This document shows positions 9,079 to 18,339 of a stretch of DNA of 64,000 nt, in pieces. Origin of the DNA: Planctomycetota bacterium (GTDB lineage Bacteria; Planctomycetota; UBA1135; GCA-002686595); NCBI GenBank assembly GCA_012959785.1, contig DUCM01000002.1:1-64000 (forward strand), read 5' to 3'. The stretch's first letter is position 1. Every line of letters starts with the position of its first letter. The notes beneath the pieces were generated by a model. It had not been told where the DNA came from and ran no database searches. It saw only the letters and a program-made list of their open reading frames with translations. The position numbers were made by a program, and so were the translations under genes.

Positions 9079-10511
9079 AAGCCCGCATCACTCTGGCTAC
9101 TCACGCGGCCCTTGGTTTCCTCTGCTGTACAGCGGGTTCTGCCCTTACCAGCAGCGCCGCACAGGCGGTGCTCCCTGACCCTTCAGCGCAGGAGCCGCCC
9201 TCACCGCGAGTGCTCTTTCTGACCCACTCGGCGGGCTATGTGCACGGGGTGGTCAAGCGTTCCAGCCAAAGCGAGCTCTCCCACGCCGAACGCAACCTCG
9301 TCGAGGCCGCGCAAGACCGTTTGCGCGTGGACTGCACCCAGGACCCCGGCGCGATCACAGCCAAGAACCTGGCCAACTACGCAGCGCTGGTGTTCTACAC
9401 CACCGGCGAACTACCAATCTCAGATGGCGACAAGCAAGCGCTCATGGATTGGATCACGCAGGGCGGCGCCTTCATCGGCGTTCACTGCGCCACCGACACC
9501 TTCTACGAGTACGCGCCCTACCAGGAAATGCTCGGCGGAGTCTTCGATGGCCACCCCTGGCATGAGGAAGTCGAGATGATCGTGGCCGACCCACATCACC
9601 CGGCGACCCGGCACTTGGGAGAGCGCTGGAGCCTGACCGACGAGATCTACCAGTTCCGTGGTTTCCGCCGTCATCCAACGCGCACCCTGCTGCACCTCTC
9701 CGGTGCCAAGGCTGACCTCGACCGCGGCAAGCGCAGCGATGGCGATTACGCCAATGCCTGGTGCCGGAATTGGGGGCAGGGCCGCGTCTTCTACACCGCC
9801 CTCGGCCACCGCCCCGAGGTGTGGCAGAACGAGCTCTTCCGCGAGCACCTGATCGGTGGCATCGAGTGGGCCATTCGTGGTCCCGACTACTCTCCCCCTG
9901 CGCCCGCAGGAGCCATTGCGCTCATGGCCGATGAAGACCTTGGCGCTTGGTGCCACGAGCAGAATGGCGACCCCGAGTGGACCATGGACCGGGGAATCGT
10001 CAGCGTCAAACCCGGCAGCGGCAACCTGTTCACCCGCAGGCGCTTCGGCGACGGGCTCTATCACATCGAATTTAGCCCTTCAGAGCACGGCCCGAGTGTC
10101 CGGGGTCAGGCGCGGGGAAACAGCGGCGTCTACCTGTTGGGCCAGTACGAGTTGCAGGTCCTCGACAGCTTTGGCCTACAGCCCGGATTGGGTGACTGCG
10201 GCGCCTGCTACGGAGTGGCTCTGCCGCTGGTGGCGCCCTACCGACCCGCGGGTCGCTGGTCGTCCTACGACATTGAATTTCGCGGGCCGCGCTTCGATGA
10301 CAAGGGCCAGAAGACGAGCTCGGCCCGCATCACAGCTTGGCTCAATGGCCGCTTGATCCATGACGACATCAAAGTTTCCAGCCCCACGGCCGGCTCCTGG
10401 CGCGCTGGCGAATTCCCCATGGCCCCGCTGATGCTGCAAGACCACGGCAATCCCGTGCGCTTTCGAGGCGCCTGGGTCCTGCCCAGGGTCACGGCGCCAG
10501 AGTCACGCTGA
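9075..10511 (+). CDS. Secreted ThuA-like domain plus DUF1080 (3-keto-disaccharide hydrolase type) protein
   Basis: A 478-residue exported protein with two domains common in planctomycetes. The N-terminal signal region ends near SSAAQA. Residues about 40-270 are a ThuA-like, glutamine-amidotransferase-like flavodoxin-type fold (HSAGYVHG, GVHCATDTFYEY, HPWHEEVEM). Residues about 275-470 are a DUF1080 concanavalin-like domain, a family now linked to 3-keto-glycoside hydrolysis (GDGLYHIEFSP, GNSGVYLLGQYELQVLDS). The likely role is periplasmic processing of sugars or glycosides. The start is the ATG overlapping the preceding stop (ATGA). The end overlaps the converging gene by 23 bases. Confidence 0.85.
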   Translation: MKARITLATHAALGFLCCTAGSALTSSAAQAVLPDPSAQEPPSPRVLFLTHSAGYVHGVVKRSSQSELSHAERNLVEAAQDRLRVDCTQDPGAITAKNLANYAALVFYTTGELPISDGDKQALMDWITQGGAFIGVHCATDTFYEYAPYQEMLGGVFDGHPWHEEVEMIVADPHHPATRHLGERWSLTDEIYQFRGFRRHPTRTLLHLSGAKADLDRGKRSDGDYANAWCRNWGQGRVFYTALGHRPEVWQNELFREHLIGGIEWAIRGPDYSPPAPAGAIALMADEDLGAWCHEQNGDPEWTMDRGIVSVKPGSGNLFTRRRFGDGLYHIEFSPSEHGPSVRGQARGNSGVYLLGQYELQVLDSFGLQPGLGDCGACYGVALPLVAPYRPAGRWSSYDIEFRGPRFDDKGQKTSSARITAWLNGRLIHDDIKVSSPTAGSWRAGEFPMAPLMLQDHGNPVRFRGAWVLPRVTAPESR

Positions 10512-12153
10512 GAGCATCGGTCAAGTTGAAGGGAGGGCCGCCGGGCAAGCTCGGATCGCGGTACCAGAACTGAAAGTGGCGCAGATCCCCGGGCCAGAGA
10601 CCTTCGAAGGGAGCCAACTGAAAGTCCACCGCGCGGGCCACGCTGCCGCTGCCGGTGACGTTGGGGGGATAGACTCGCTTCAGTCCGCCGGTGCTCACGC
10701 ACCGCAAGCCGGCGCCGAAGGGTGCGGCCGGATGCTCTACTGTCGCACCGAAGAAAAATATGCCAACCTGGTTGGGTGGTAGATTGCTCACAGTCAAGAG
10801 CAGCGTGTTGGAGGTGACGCTCAGGCTGCCGCCCCAGCCGATCGAAGCGCCGCCTGGATTGACACTGTTGGCTCCAGCGCTGCAGTAGTTCAGCGGCCCG
10901 GTCTCCTCGCCGTAGCGGCGAGCCTTGAAAACTCGTGGGTTCGCGGGATTGGGAATGGAATTCTGGTACTGCCAAACCAAGGCCCCGGCAGGATCGACTT
11001 CGAAGATCCACCCCTGATCGCCACTACAAATCAGGGTGTTGTCATTGGCCAGTCGCTCGCAACCCGAGATCGAATGCGAGTAGAAATCGGTGGCCACGGG
11101 CGCACTGTACTCCCACACGGTCGCCGATGGTCCAAAGGGAGCACCACTAAGAATCGCGTAGTCCCCGCTCGGATTGGAGGGCGGCGCGATCTCGTCGACG
11201 CTCGAAAACACTCCTGCTGGCCGATTCAGGCCATTGTTGAAGACGATCATGTTGCCGGCCCCCAGCCTGTCGGGAGCGATCCACTGTCCATCATGGGGCC
11301 CAAACAACTTCTGGTCGAGAACTGTGCCGCGGCCGTAACTCCTGGGGTTGCCCCAACGGTAGAGCAGGTCCCCGCCACGGCCGTGTTGACCGCCGGCGTG
11401 GCTGGCGGCTTCGCTGGTGGTGGTCGAGTGGTCGATGACCCAAATTTCGTTCAAGTGCCGCGAGGTCAACATGATCTGATCCAATTCAGCGTTGTAGGAA
11501 ACCGTGTTGACATGATTCCAGTCGTTGAAAGGCACCATGGGTGGGAAGTTCACATCGATCAGTTCTGGGTGATCGGCAACAATTCCGAAGTTCTGCTTGC
11601 TCGCGTCGAAGTCTTGCACGAGATGATCCCAGACATGCCACTCCCAAACCACCGTGGCACCGCCGGCCCCCTGGGGCTCGACCTCAATGATGTGGTCGGG
11701 CAGGAAGGGGCGGTTGGCGTCGGCATGGAGAAAAGCCGGATCGCGTCCGGCATTCAGGGCCTCCTGACGAGTCTTCCATGTCCAAGCTACGAGCAGCACG
11801 GTCCCGCCTGGCAACCACTCGATGTCGTGGTGCTGAAGAAACTGGCCAGGAGTGTTGTAAGTAAACTGCCATTGAACACTGCCGTCCCAAGCGACAAGTT
11901 CCACGCCTCCGCCGAAGCCGGAAGGCAACTGGCCTGAAGCGCTGCGCACGGTGCGCAACAGGTCGTACTGATCGGTGAGATAGACGGAGAGCCCGGGCAT
12001 CATAATCCCCGGCCAGGTGTGCACGATTGCCCCGCCGCTGTCGATCAGGAAGACATCATTCTGAGACATGGGAGCGAACAGAGTGACGCCCTGGGCCGGA
12101 CCGCTTTGGAGCGGAGTCGATGCGAGCAGCAGGGCTGTGAAGGCGTGGAACAT
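10489..12153 (-). CDS. Secreted arylsulfotransferase-like beta-propeller with variant C-terminal domain
   Basis: A 554-residue exported protein. The start at 12153 gives MFHAFTALLLAST, a clean signal peptide; the frame opens further upstream but without one. The middle resembles arylsulfate sulfotransferase (Arylsulfotran) propellers: HHDIEWLPGGTVLLVAW, DWNHVNTVSYN, LLYRWGNP, FGPHDGQWI, GNMIVFNNG, with conserved His residues that carry sulfate in that family. The last about 130 residues (YCSAG ... GAGLRC ... FQFWYRDP ... FNLTDALSVTLAP) are a Cys-poor variant of the domain in neighbouring proteins. Sulfotransferase activity is inferred from fold; a binding-only propeller is possible. Confidence 0.78.
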   Translation of the reverse strand: MFHAFTALLLASTPLQSGPAQGVTLFAPMSQNDVFLIDSGGAIVHTWPGIMMPGLSVYLTDQYDLLRTVRSASGQLPSGFGGGVELVAWDGSVQWQFTYNTPGQFLQHHDIEWLPGGTVLLVAWTWKTRQEALNAGRDPAFLHADANRPFLPDHIIEVEPQGAGGATVVWEWHVWDHLVQDFDASKQNFGIVADHPELIDVNFPPMVPFNDWNHVNTVSYNAELDQIMLTSRHLNEIWVIDHSTTTSEAASHAGGQHGRGGDLLYRWGNPRSYGRGTVLDQKLFGPHDGQWIAPDRLGAGNMIVFNNGLNRPAGVFSSVDEIAPPSNPSGDYAILSGAPFGPSATVWEYSAPVATDFYSHSISGCERLANDNTLICSGDQGWIFEVDPAGALVWQYQNSIPNPANPRVFKARRYGEETGPLNYCSAGANSVNPGGASIGWGGSLSVTSNTLLLTVSNLPPNQVGIFFFGATVEHPAAPFGAGLRCVSTGGLKRVYPPNVTGSGSVARAVDFQLAPFEGLWPGDLRHFQFWYRDPSLPGGPPFNLTDALSVTLAP

Positions 12154-12424
12154 GCCGAACGGTTGGGTGGGATGTGGAGTGGAGCACGCGCTGGCGAGAC
12201 GGCCATCCCAATACCCTGTCACAAGCACGACATTCAGGGACAATTCTCAGGCAGTGTTTTCCTGCAAGTTCCTTCGCAAGACAGCCTGGTGGCGCCTGCC
12301 TGGGACCTGCTGCACGAAGTTCCCAAAAACCCGTCCTTGCAGGTGTACGATCTAGGGGTTGTTGAGGGGTACCAAGCCTTCCAGGCTGGGACTCCGCAAC
12401 CCATCCCCCGAACCTGACTGCGCC

Positions 12425-13573
12425 ATGACTGGTCAAGCACATGGATCTCTCGCCCTGAGCGCCACACTCCTGTTGTGCTTGAGCGGCATGGTGAGCGCGC
12501 AGTGGAGCGAGGACTTCGAAGTCTACAGCGACGGTAGTGTCCTGGACGGCCAGGGCAGTTGGCACGGCTGGGACGGAGTGAACACTCCCCATGCACGGGT
12601 AGCGAGCCAGTTTGCATCCCTCGGGTCGCAGTCCTTGATCGTCATGGCAGGCGCGGATTCGGTGCATGAATTCGACGGCTACGACTCGGGGCACTGGACC
12701 TTTCGAAGCGATGTCTATGTGCCGTCTTCGTTCGTCGGTAAGGCCTACATGTTGGTGATGAACTTCTACGCCAACGGCGGACCTTACCAGTGGTCCGTTC
12801 AGATCGGATTCAATGGTGACAGTGGAAATCTCGAGTGCAACTGCGGCTCAGGCACTCCGATCATGAGACCGCTGCTGCGCGACCAATGGACCGAATTGCG
12901 CTGCGATATCGACATCACCAATGACCTGGTGGAAATCCGCTACGGTGGTTTCGTCTTGGGTAGTTACCCTTGGAGCGCTGGACCCTTCGGTGGCGGCAGC
13001 TTCGGGCTCTTGCAGATCGATGCGGTCGACCTGTTCTCTGACTTGGTCAACTTCCCTCACACGACAGAACTCTACTTCGACGCCATGGAGTTGACGCCCT
13101 TCCTGGGCTCGGTGGGAACAGCGTACTGTTTTGGAGATGGCAGCGGAGCCATTTGCCCTTGCAGCAACGCTGGTGCAGCCGATGCTGGCTGCGCGAATAG
13201 TTCGGGGTTCGGCGGGCGACTCGAGACCTTCGGCAGTCTGGAGGTTCCTGCCGACAATGTGATCTTCAACGGAAGTCAAATGACTCCCAACCAGCCCGGT
13301 CTCCTGTTTGCTGGCCTGAACGCCGTAGCCCTTGGAGTTGGCACAGCCTTCGGTGATGGATTGCGCTGTGCTGGCGGCAGCATCGTGCGCCTGGGCGTGC
13401 GCACCGCCAACGCCGCGGGCGAAGCCACCTGGGGACCGGGCATGGGAGCCATAGCAGGCTGGCAAGCGGGTGACACGCGACACTTTCAACTCTGGTACCG
13501 CGATCCTGGGGCGGGGCCCTGCGGCAGCGGGTTTAACCTGACCAACGGGATCGAAATCGGCTTCCAGCCCTAA
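12425..13573 (+). CDS. Secreted protein with concanavalin-like N-terminal region and Cys-rich FGDGLRCAGG C-terminal domain
   Basis: A 382-residue exported protein with signal peptide (LALSATLLLCLSGMVSAQ). Residues about 27-240 look like a laminin-G/concanavalin-type jelly roll (EDFEVYSDGSVLDGQG, WTFRSDVYVPSSF, TTELYFDAMELTPF), often a carbohydrate-binding fold. The last about 145 residues are the shared domain (YCFGDGSGAICPC, CANSSGFGG, FGDGLRCAGG, FQLWYRDPG, FNLTNG, IGFQP). The start at 12425 is the first ATG giving a signal peptide. It diverges from the arylsulfotransferase-like gene across 271 bases in which I see no clear promoter on either strand. Confidence 0.8.
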   Translation: MTGQAHGSLALSATLLLCLSGMVSAQWSEDFEVYSDGSVLDGQGSWHGWDGVNTPHARVASQFASLGSQSLIVMAGADSVHEFDGYDSGHWTFRSDVYVPSSFVGKAYMLVMNFYANGGPYQWSVQIGFNGDSGNLECNCGSGTPIMRPLLRDQWTELRCDIDITNDLVEIRYGGFVLGSYPWSAGPFGGGSFGLLQIDAVDLFSDLVNFPHTTELYFDAMELTPFLGSVGTAYCFGDGSGAICPCSNAGAADAGCANSSGFGGRLETFGSLEVPADNVIFNGSQMTPNQPGLLFAGLNAVALGVGTAFGDGLRCAGGSIVRLGVRTANAAGEATWGPGMGAIAGWQAGDTRHFQLWYRDPGAGPCGSGFNLTNGIEIGFQP

Positions 13574-13585
13574 CGCGGTTTGGTC

Positions 13586-15235
13586 ATGTTCACCGCCTCT
13601 ACCGCTCTCTTGCTCTGCCTGGCCCCCCCGCAGGGCGGGCTGCTTGGCGTGAATGAGGGAGCGCTATTGGCGCAAGATGCCGCTGCCTGGGACCTCGCTG
13701 GCGAAGCCCTGGCCCTGGACGGTGAGACCGCAGTGATCGGTGTGCGCTGGCAGGACAGTGGCGGTTCCGATGCCGGCGCGGTTTATGTTCACACGCACTC
13801 GGGAAGCTCGTGGACCCAGAACCAAAAGCTGATTGCAACCGATGGTGCTCCTGCCGACGAGTTTGGTTACTCAGTGGCCATTGACGCGGGCACGATTGCC
13901 GTGGGCGCCCCAACGGTGGACATCGCCAGTCAGAACGAGGGCGCGGTCTACATCTTTAGCGAGAGTGCTGGCTTGTGGAGCACTCAGGCCAAGCTGACGG
14001 CCAGCGACCTGTTCGACGAGGACCGCTTTGGCAGTTCGGTGGCCATCAGTGGCGATACTCTGTTGGTGGGCGCCATGGCCGACGACGATCTGGGCAATTA
14101 CTCAGGTTCGGTGTATGTCTTCACGCGCGTGGGTGGAGTGTGGACGGAACGCGCCAAATTGCTGGCGAGTGATGGTTCGGCCAACTCCTACTTCGGCCAG
14201 GCCTTGGCCCTGGATGCAGGCACCGCCGTCGTCGGTGCTCCTGGACCTGCCGGCGGCGCCTATGTCTTCGTGGGCAGCGCAGCAACCTGGGTGCAGCAGG
14301 CCAAGCTGACCGATTCAGCCCCCGGCGCCACCAACCGTTTCGGCGAGGCCCTGGACATCATGGGCGACAGGATTGCGGTCGGTGCGCCTCTAAATGACAT
14401 CAACGGCACGGATTCGGGCTTGGTTGCCGTATTCGACCGCACGGGATCAAGCTGGAGCCAGACGGCCAGCCTGGTTGCTGGTGAGATGTTCGGTGAGTTG
14501 GGTCGGGCCGTAGCCCTCGGAGCCGACCGACTCAGCGCAGGGGCACCCCGCGACCAACAACTCGGTAGTTCGCCCGTGGGAGCCCTTTATCTCTTTGATT
14601 TGAAGGCCGGTATCTGGTCCCAAGCGGGTTCGCTGGTTCTGCCGTCGCCCTCCGCCCTTGACGATTTCGGCGCTTCTACGGCCCTCTCCGGCGACCTGCT
14701 CATCGTCGGCGCACCTGGTGCTGATTCGGTGCGTACCAACGGCGGCCTGGCCAACGGCTACTTCCTGGTCCCTGGAATCACGAGTTTTTGCCATGGAGAC
14801 GGCAGCGGCAGCGCCTGCCCCTGCACCAACAACTCGAGCAGCGAGTCGGGCTGCGTTAACTCCACCGGCGTTGGGGCCCTGCTTCAGGTTCAGGGCTCGC
14901 CCAGCGCTTCGGCAGACCTCTTGGACTTCTCTGCTAGCGGCCTATTGCCCAACCAACCTGCACTATTGTTCGCGGGCCACAACCCGGTTGCGGGAGGAGC
15001 AGGCAGTTCCTTCGGAGACGGCCTGCGTTGCGCTGGCGGATCGGTGATCCGAGTTGGCGTGCGAGTCCCGAACGCAGCCGGCAACGCCAGCTGGAGTACG
15101 GGCGTTTTGGTGACGCTGGCTGTCGTCACCGGCGACACACGCCGCTTTCAAGTCTGGTACCGCGACCCGGTCGGCGGGCCCTGCGGCAGCGCCTTCAACC
15201 TGACCCAAGGGGTAGAGGTTTCCTTCACGCCCTGA
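13586..15235 (+). CDS. Secreted FG-GAP beta-propeller protein with Cys-rich FGDGLRCAGG C-terminal domain
   Basis: A 549-residue exported protein. After a short signal segment, residues about 40-395 hold about seven repeats of 50-60 residues of FG-GAP type, each reading roughly FG.S.A..G..L.VGAP followed by G.VYVF (EFGYSVAIDAGTIAVGAP, RFGSSVAISGDTLLVGA). This forms an integrin-alpha-like propeller, usually a calcium-stabilised binding surface. The last about 145 residues are the shared C-terminal domain (FCHGDGSGSACPC ... FQVWYRDPVGG ... EVSFTP). The ATG at 13586 is preferred over a TTG two codons earlier. Only two bases separate its stop from that of the converging metalloprotease gene. Confidence 0.82.
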   Translation: MFTASTALLLCLAPPQGGLLGVNEGALLAQDAAAWDLAGEALALDGETAVIGVRWQDSGGSDAGAVYVHTHSGSSWTQNQKLIATDGAPADEFGYSVAIDAGTIAVGAPTVDIASQNEGAVYIFSESAGLWSTQAKLTASDLFDEDRFGSSVAISGDTLLVGAMADDDLGNYSGSVYVFTRVGGVWTERAKLLASDGSANSYFGQALALDAGTAVVGAPGPAGGAYVFVGSAATWVQQAKLTDSAPGATNRFGEALDIMGDRIAVGAPLNDINGTDSGLVAVFDRTGSSWSQTASLVAGEMFGELGRAVALGADRLSAGAPRDQQLGSSPVGALYLFDLKAGIWSQAGSLVLPSPSALDDFGASTALSGDLLIVGAPGADSVRTNGGLANGYFLVPGITSFCHGDGSGSACPCTNNSSSESGCVNSTGVGALLQVQGSPSASADLLDFSASGLLPNQPALLFAGHNPVAGGAGSSFGDGLRCAGGSVIRVGVRVPNAAGNASWSTGVLVTLAVVTGDTRRFQVWYRDPVGGPCGSAFNLTQGVEVSFTP

Positions 15236-15237
15236 GC

Positions 15238-18200
15238 CTACTGGGAGAAGCTGATCTCCAGGCCCTGGCTCAAGTTGAATTGGCTCCCGCAGGGACTACC
15301 CGAGGGATCGCGGTACCACGCTTGAAAGCGACGCGTGGCGCCAGCCTGCCAGCCATTGGCTGCGACCAAACCCGTCGCCCAAGTCGCTGAACCTGTTGCG
15401 TCGGCCGCTTGCACTCCGAGCCGCGCCAGTCCCCCACCGGCACACCGCAACCCGTCGCCGAAGACAGTACCCACGCCACCGTTGACCGCGTTGAAGCCCG
15501 CGAAAAGCAGCGCCGGCTGCCCTGGCTTCAGGTCGTGGGCTTGGAAGAAGAGATCGTTGGCAGCAATGCTGGCCGTGCCCAACCCTGCAAGCAAGGCTCC
15601 AAGACCCGAAGAATTCGAGCAGCCGGTGCCGGAAAGCCCGGTGTTGCCGCAAGGGCAAGGCTCCCCAGAACCGTCGCCGAAACAATAGGAGCTTCCCACG
15701 AGATTCGGAGCCAAGGTCACAAAACGCAATTCGAAGTCGTCGAGGTTCCAGCCCCCGTGGGTACCCGTGGCGTTGCTCGCAAGAGCAAACTCCACCACCA
15801 CGCTCGCTTGGCCATCAGCCTCATTGGCAACATTCAGGGTCACGGACGTCCATTGGTTGTTCTCGGTCGCAACGCCGAGTTCATTGATCGAAACCTGAAC
15901 ACCATTGACGCGCACCTCGGCCACATCGTTCTCCTGCGCGTCCACATTCAACCAGCTCTTGAAGCGCACCTGGCAGTTGCTGGCCTGGCTGCAATCGATG
16001 GGAGGCGTGCGTAGCCAGTTGTGCTGGTTGTTCTGGTAGGCGCCATTCCAAGCTCCCTGGCCCAGATCATTGCCCCACACATTCAAGCCGCTGTAAGCCT
16101 GGGACGGATCGCCGGCGCGCCCCCCGGGCGTGCCGCGCTGATAGTCGTCATGGGAGTTGGAGGTGTCGCCAAAACTCCCGTGGGTCCAGCCGTTGTCGTC
16201 GCCGCTCTCAAAGTCGTCCGAATAGAGCACATGCGCCCCTCCCACCACAAAGCGGATTGGATTAGTAGCGCCGTCCTTGGGAAAGTCGACGATCTGCGAA
16301 TTGGTGTCGATGGCGGTCAGGTAGTACTCGACGAATGCGATCGAGATCTGACCGGGGAGTCCGATCTGATAGAGATCGCCCCCAACGGGTATCATGGCGG
16401 AAACGCTCCAACTGCCCCCATTGACCGCGTAGTTCAGGGTGACCGAGCTGATGGTCGCAGCTGTCTGGGGCTCCACTGTGGCCTCAATGGCATAGGGCCC
16501 GAGCACATCGAGGGTGTCGCCGAGGATGGTCACATCACTGAAGAGGATTGCAGGCAAATCGAAGCCCGGAAAACCCTGGTCTCGAAAACCCGGATCGATG
16601 TCGCCATAGTGAGGCGTGCCGTCATCGAGGTCGCCGTTGTCATCATCGAGCACGAGCCACTGCAGCTCGATCACCGAGCGAATCTGGCTTTGATCGTAGG
16701 CGTTTAGCCATGCGATGAAGAGGCCGTTGGCCACGAGATCTCCGATCAAGTTGCCGTTAGTGATATTCAGGCGCGAACGCACCTTCCACGCGGCCCCCAT
16801 CCAAGCCTCACCCTCGAGGTGCACTTGACCTCCGTGGCATCCCGGGCAGCAATCACCGCAGAACATGGTCGTGTTGAGCCCTGTGCGGATTTGGGTGCTA
16901 CTGCCAAAAAACCCCCCGCCTACGATCGGTGTATCGTACAGGTACATGGAGAAGACATCAGCGTTGCCCTCCCCCATGCCATCGGACCCGTTGTAGGTGT
17001 GGTAACGCTCGTTGAGCCAATGGCCCATCTCATGGGCCACCACGGTCGAGTAGCCGGTATTCACGCAAGTGGGTCCACCACTCGAACCCGAGGCGAAGAA
17101 GTTGACCGAGAACCCGTCGTAGTACGCGTTGCAGACACTGGCCAAGTTGACCCGTGCGTAGGCCTGAAAGTCCGCCGTCGAATCTGTGGGATCCACGGTG
17201 CGAATCCAATCGCGCAACAGACCCATGGCAACAAACACATTGGCTTGTGAGGTGACCGCCTCCGCGGGTGTGGGGTTCAGGGTGATGGCATTGCCGCTGC
17301 CCGAAAGCAGTCCGATGAAGAGCTCTTCGGGTCCTGCGTCGTTGTCCACATGGGCCCAAGGTCCCACAAACTCTACGGTCACTTGCAAGGGGCCCAGGGT
17401 TCCGGGAATGACAAAGTTGCCGGATCCATCGGTGATCACATTGCCGGCGGGACTCTTCACGCGCAGGTCCTTGATAGGCCAAGAAAGAGCAGGATTGGCC
17501 GCGGTGTCGGGAGTCGTACCGGGGGTAACAAAAGCCCTCACAGTTCCGCTCACATCGAAGTCATGCACCGTTTTCTCGATCAACAGGAGCTCGCCGCTGA
17601 GGCCATCGATCCAAAAACGCAAGCCCTCGGCGCGTTGACCTGGCGCCATCCAACGGGCGGAGGTCTCCCACACCAGGCGGGGCTCGCGCTCGTCGTTCTG
17701 CAAGGTCCAGCCCACAGCGAGGCGCGGTGCAAGGATCGTGTCGGGGGTGAGTCCCAACTCATCCTCGAAGGCGCGCTGTGCTTTGAGGCGTGCTGCGCGC
17801 GCGGTCACCTGAGGAGTGAGATCAAGTCCCGCGAGCCGTGTCAGGGCGCTGGTCTGGATCGAAAGCATCGCGCCATCGAGATCGAAGAGCACATTCACGC
17901 GGGCACCCAGCACCTCCAGGCCAGCGTGCTCCTGGGAAAAACTGACGCTCCACTTGTCCGTCGAACCGATCAGACCGAGGGGCAGAAACTTGATCGTGTT
18001 GAGAACCAGGCTCGATTCCTCGACGCCCACCAGCCCAACGCAGACAACCAAAGCGCGCCTGGCCAACCTTTCACGGTCCTGGTCGCTGTGGGCTATGCGG
18101 TCCGGCGCGAACCGGCCTCCGCCGAGAAAATTCGCCCAGCCTGTGTGAGGGTCGAGGTCGATCGCCCAGCCCGAACCGACGAGGCCCTTCCAGGCCTCAA

Positions 18201-18339
18201 AGCGTTGAAGAGTCCGATTGCTTTGGGCGGGAACTCTCAGGAGGGCTTCAGGAGCTCCTTGCGCAGCGCACTTGGCGGGGTCCGCCAGCAAGCAGAGCCC
18301 GACGAACAGGAGCGAGCAGCTGATAGTCCGGTGCATCAT
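15238..18339 (-). CDS. Secreted M36/fungalysin-like zinc metalloprotease with shared C-terminal domain
   Basis: A 1033-residue exported protein. A signal peptide (SCSLLFVGLCLLADPAKCAA) is followed by a propeptide-like region to about residue 310. The catalytic domain contains VVAHEMGHWLNER (HExxH zinc site) and, downstream, GMGEGNADV supplying the third ligand Glu, the spacing and wording of M36 fungalysins (GMGEGWSD). Next comes a fibronectin-like region (VEPQTAATISSVTLNYAV), then a MAM/jelly-roll-like domain (DDFESGDDNGWTHG), then the shared domain (YCFGDGSGEPCPC ... FQAWYRDPSG ... EISFSQ). The start is the ATG of an ATGA overlap with the upstream HD gene. It probably degrades extracellular protein. 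Confidence 0.85.
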   Translation of the reverse strand: MMHRTISCSLLFVGLCLLADPAKCAAQGAPEALLRVPAQSNRTLQRFEAWKGLVGSGWAIDLDPHTGWANFLGGGRFAPDRIAHSDQDRERLARRALVVCVGLVGVEESSLVLNTIKFLPLGLIGSTDKWSVSFSQEHAGLEVLGARVNVLFDLDGAMLSIQTSALTRLAGLDLTPQVTARAARLKAQRAFEDELGLTPDTILAPRLAVGWTLQNDEREPRLVWETSARWMAPGQRAEGLRFWIDGLSGELLLIEKTVHDFDVSGTVRAFVTPGTTPDTAANPALSWPIKDLRVKSPAGNVITDGSGNFVIPGTLGPLQVTVEFVGPWAHVDNDAGPEELFIGLLSGSGNAITLNPTPAEAVTSQANVFVAMGLLRDWIRTVDPTDSTADFQAYARVNLASVCNAYYDGFSVNFFASGSSGGPTCVNTGYSTVVAHEMGHWLNERYHTYNGSDGMGEGNADVFSMYLYDTPIVGGGFFGSSTQIRTGLNTTMFCGDCCPGCHGGQVHLEGEAWMGAAWKVRSRLNITNGNLIGDLVANGLFIAWLNAYDQSQIRSVIELQWLVLDDDNGDLDDGTPHYGDIDPGFRDQGFPGFDLPAILFSDVTILGDTLDVLGPYAIEATVEPQTAATISSVTLNYAVNGGSWSVSAMIPVGGDLYQIGLPGQISIAFVEYYLTAIDTNSQIVDFPKDGATNPIRFVVGGAHVLYSDDFESGDDNGWTHGSFGDTSNSHDDYQRGTPGGRAGDPSQAYSGLNVWGNDLGQGAWNGAYQNNQHNWLRTPPIDCSQASNCQVRFKSWLNVDAQENDVAEVRVNGVQVSINELGVATENNQWTSVTLNVANEADGQASVVVEFALASNATGTHGGWNLDDFELRFVTLAPNLVGSSYCFGDGSGEPCPCGNTGLSGTGCSNSSGLGALLAGLGTASIAANDLFFQAHDLKPGQPALLFAGFNAVNGGVGTVFGDGLRCAGGGLARLGVQAADATGSATWATGLVAANGWQAGATRRFQAWYRDPSGSPCGSQFNLSQGLEISFSQ

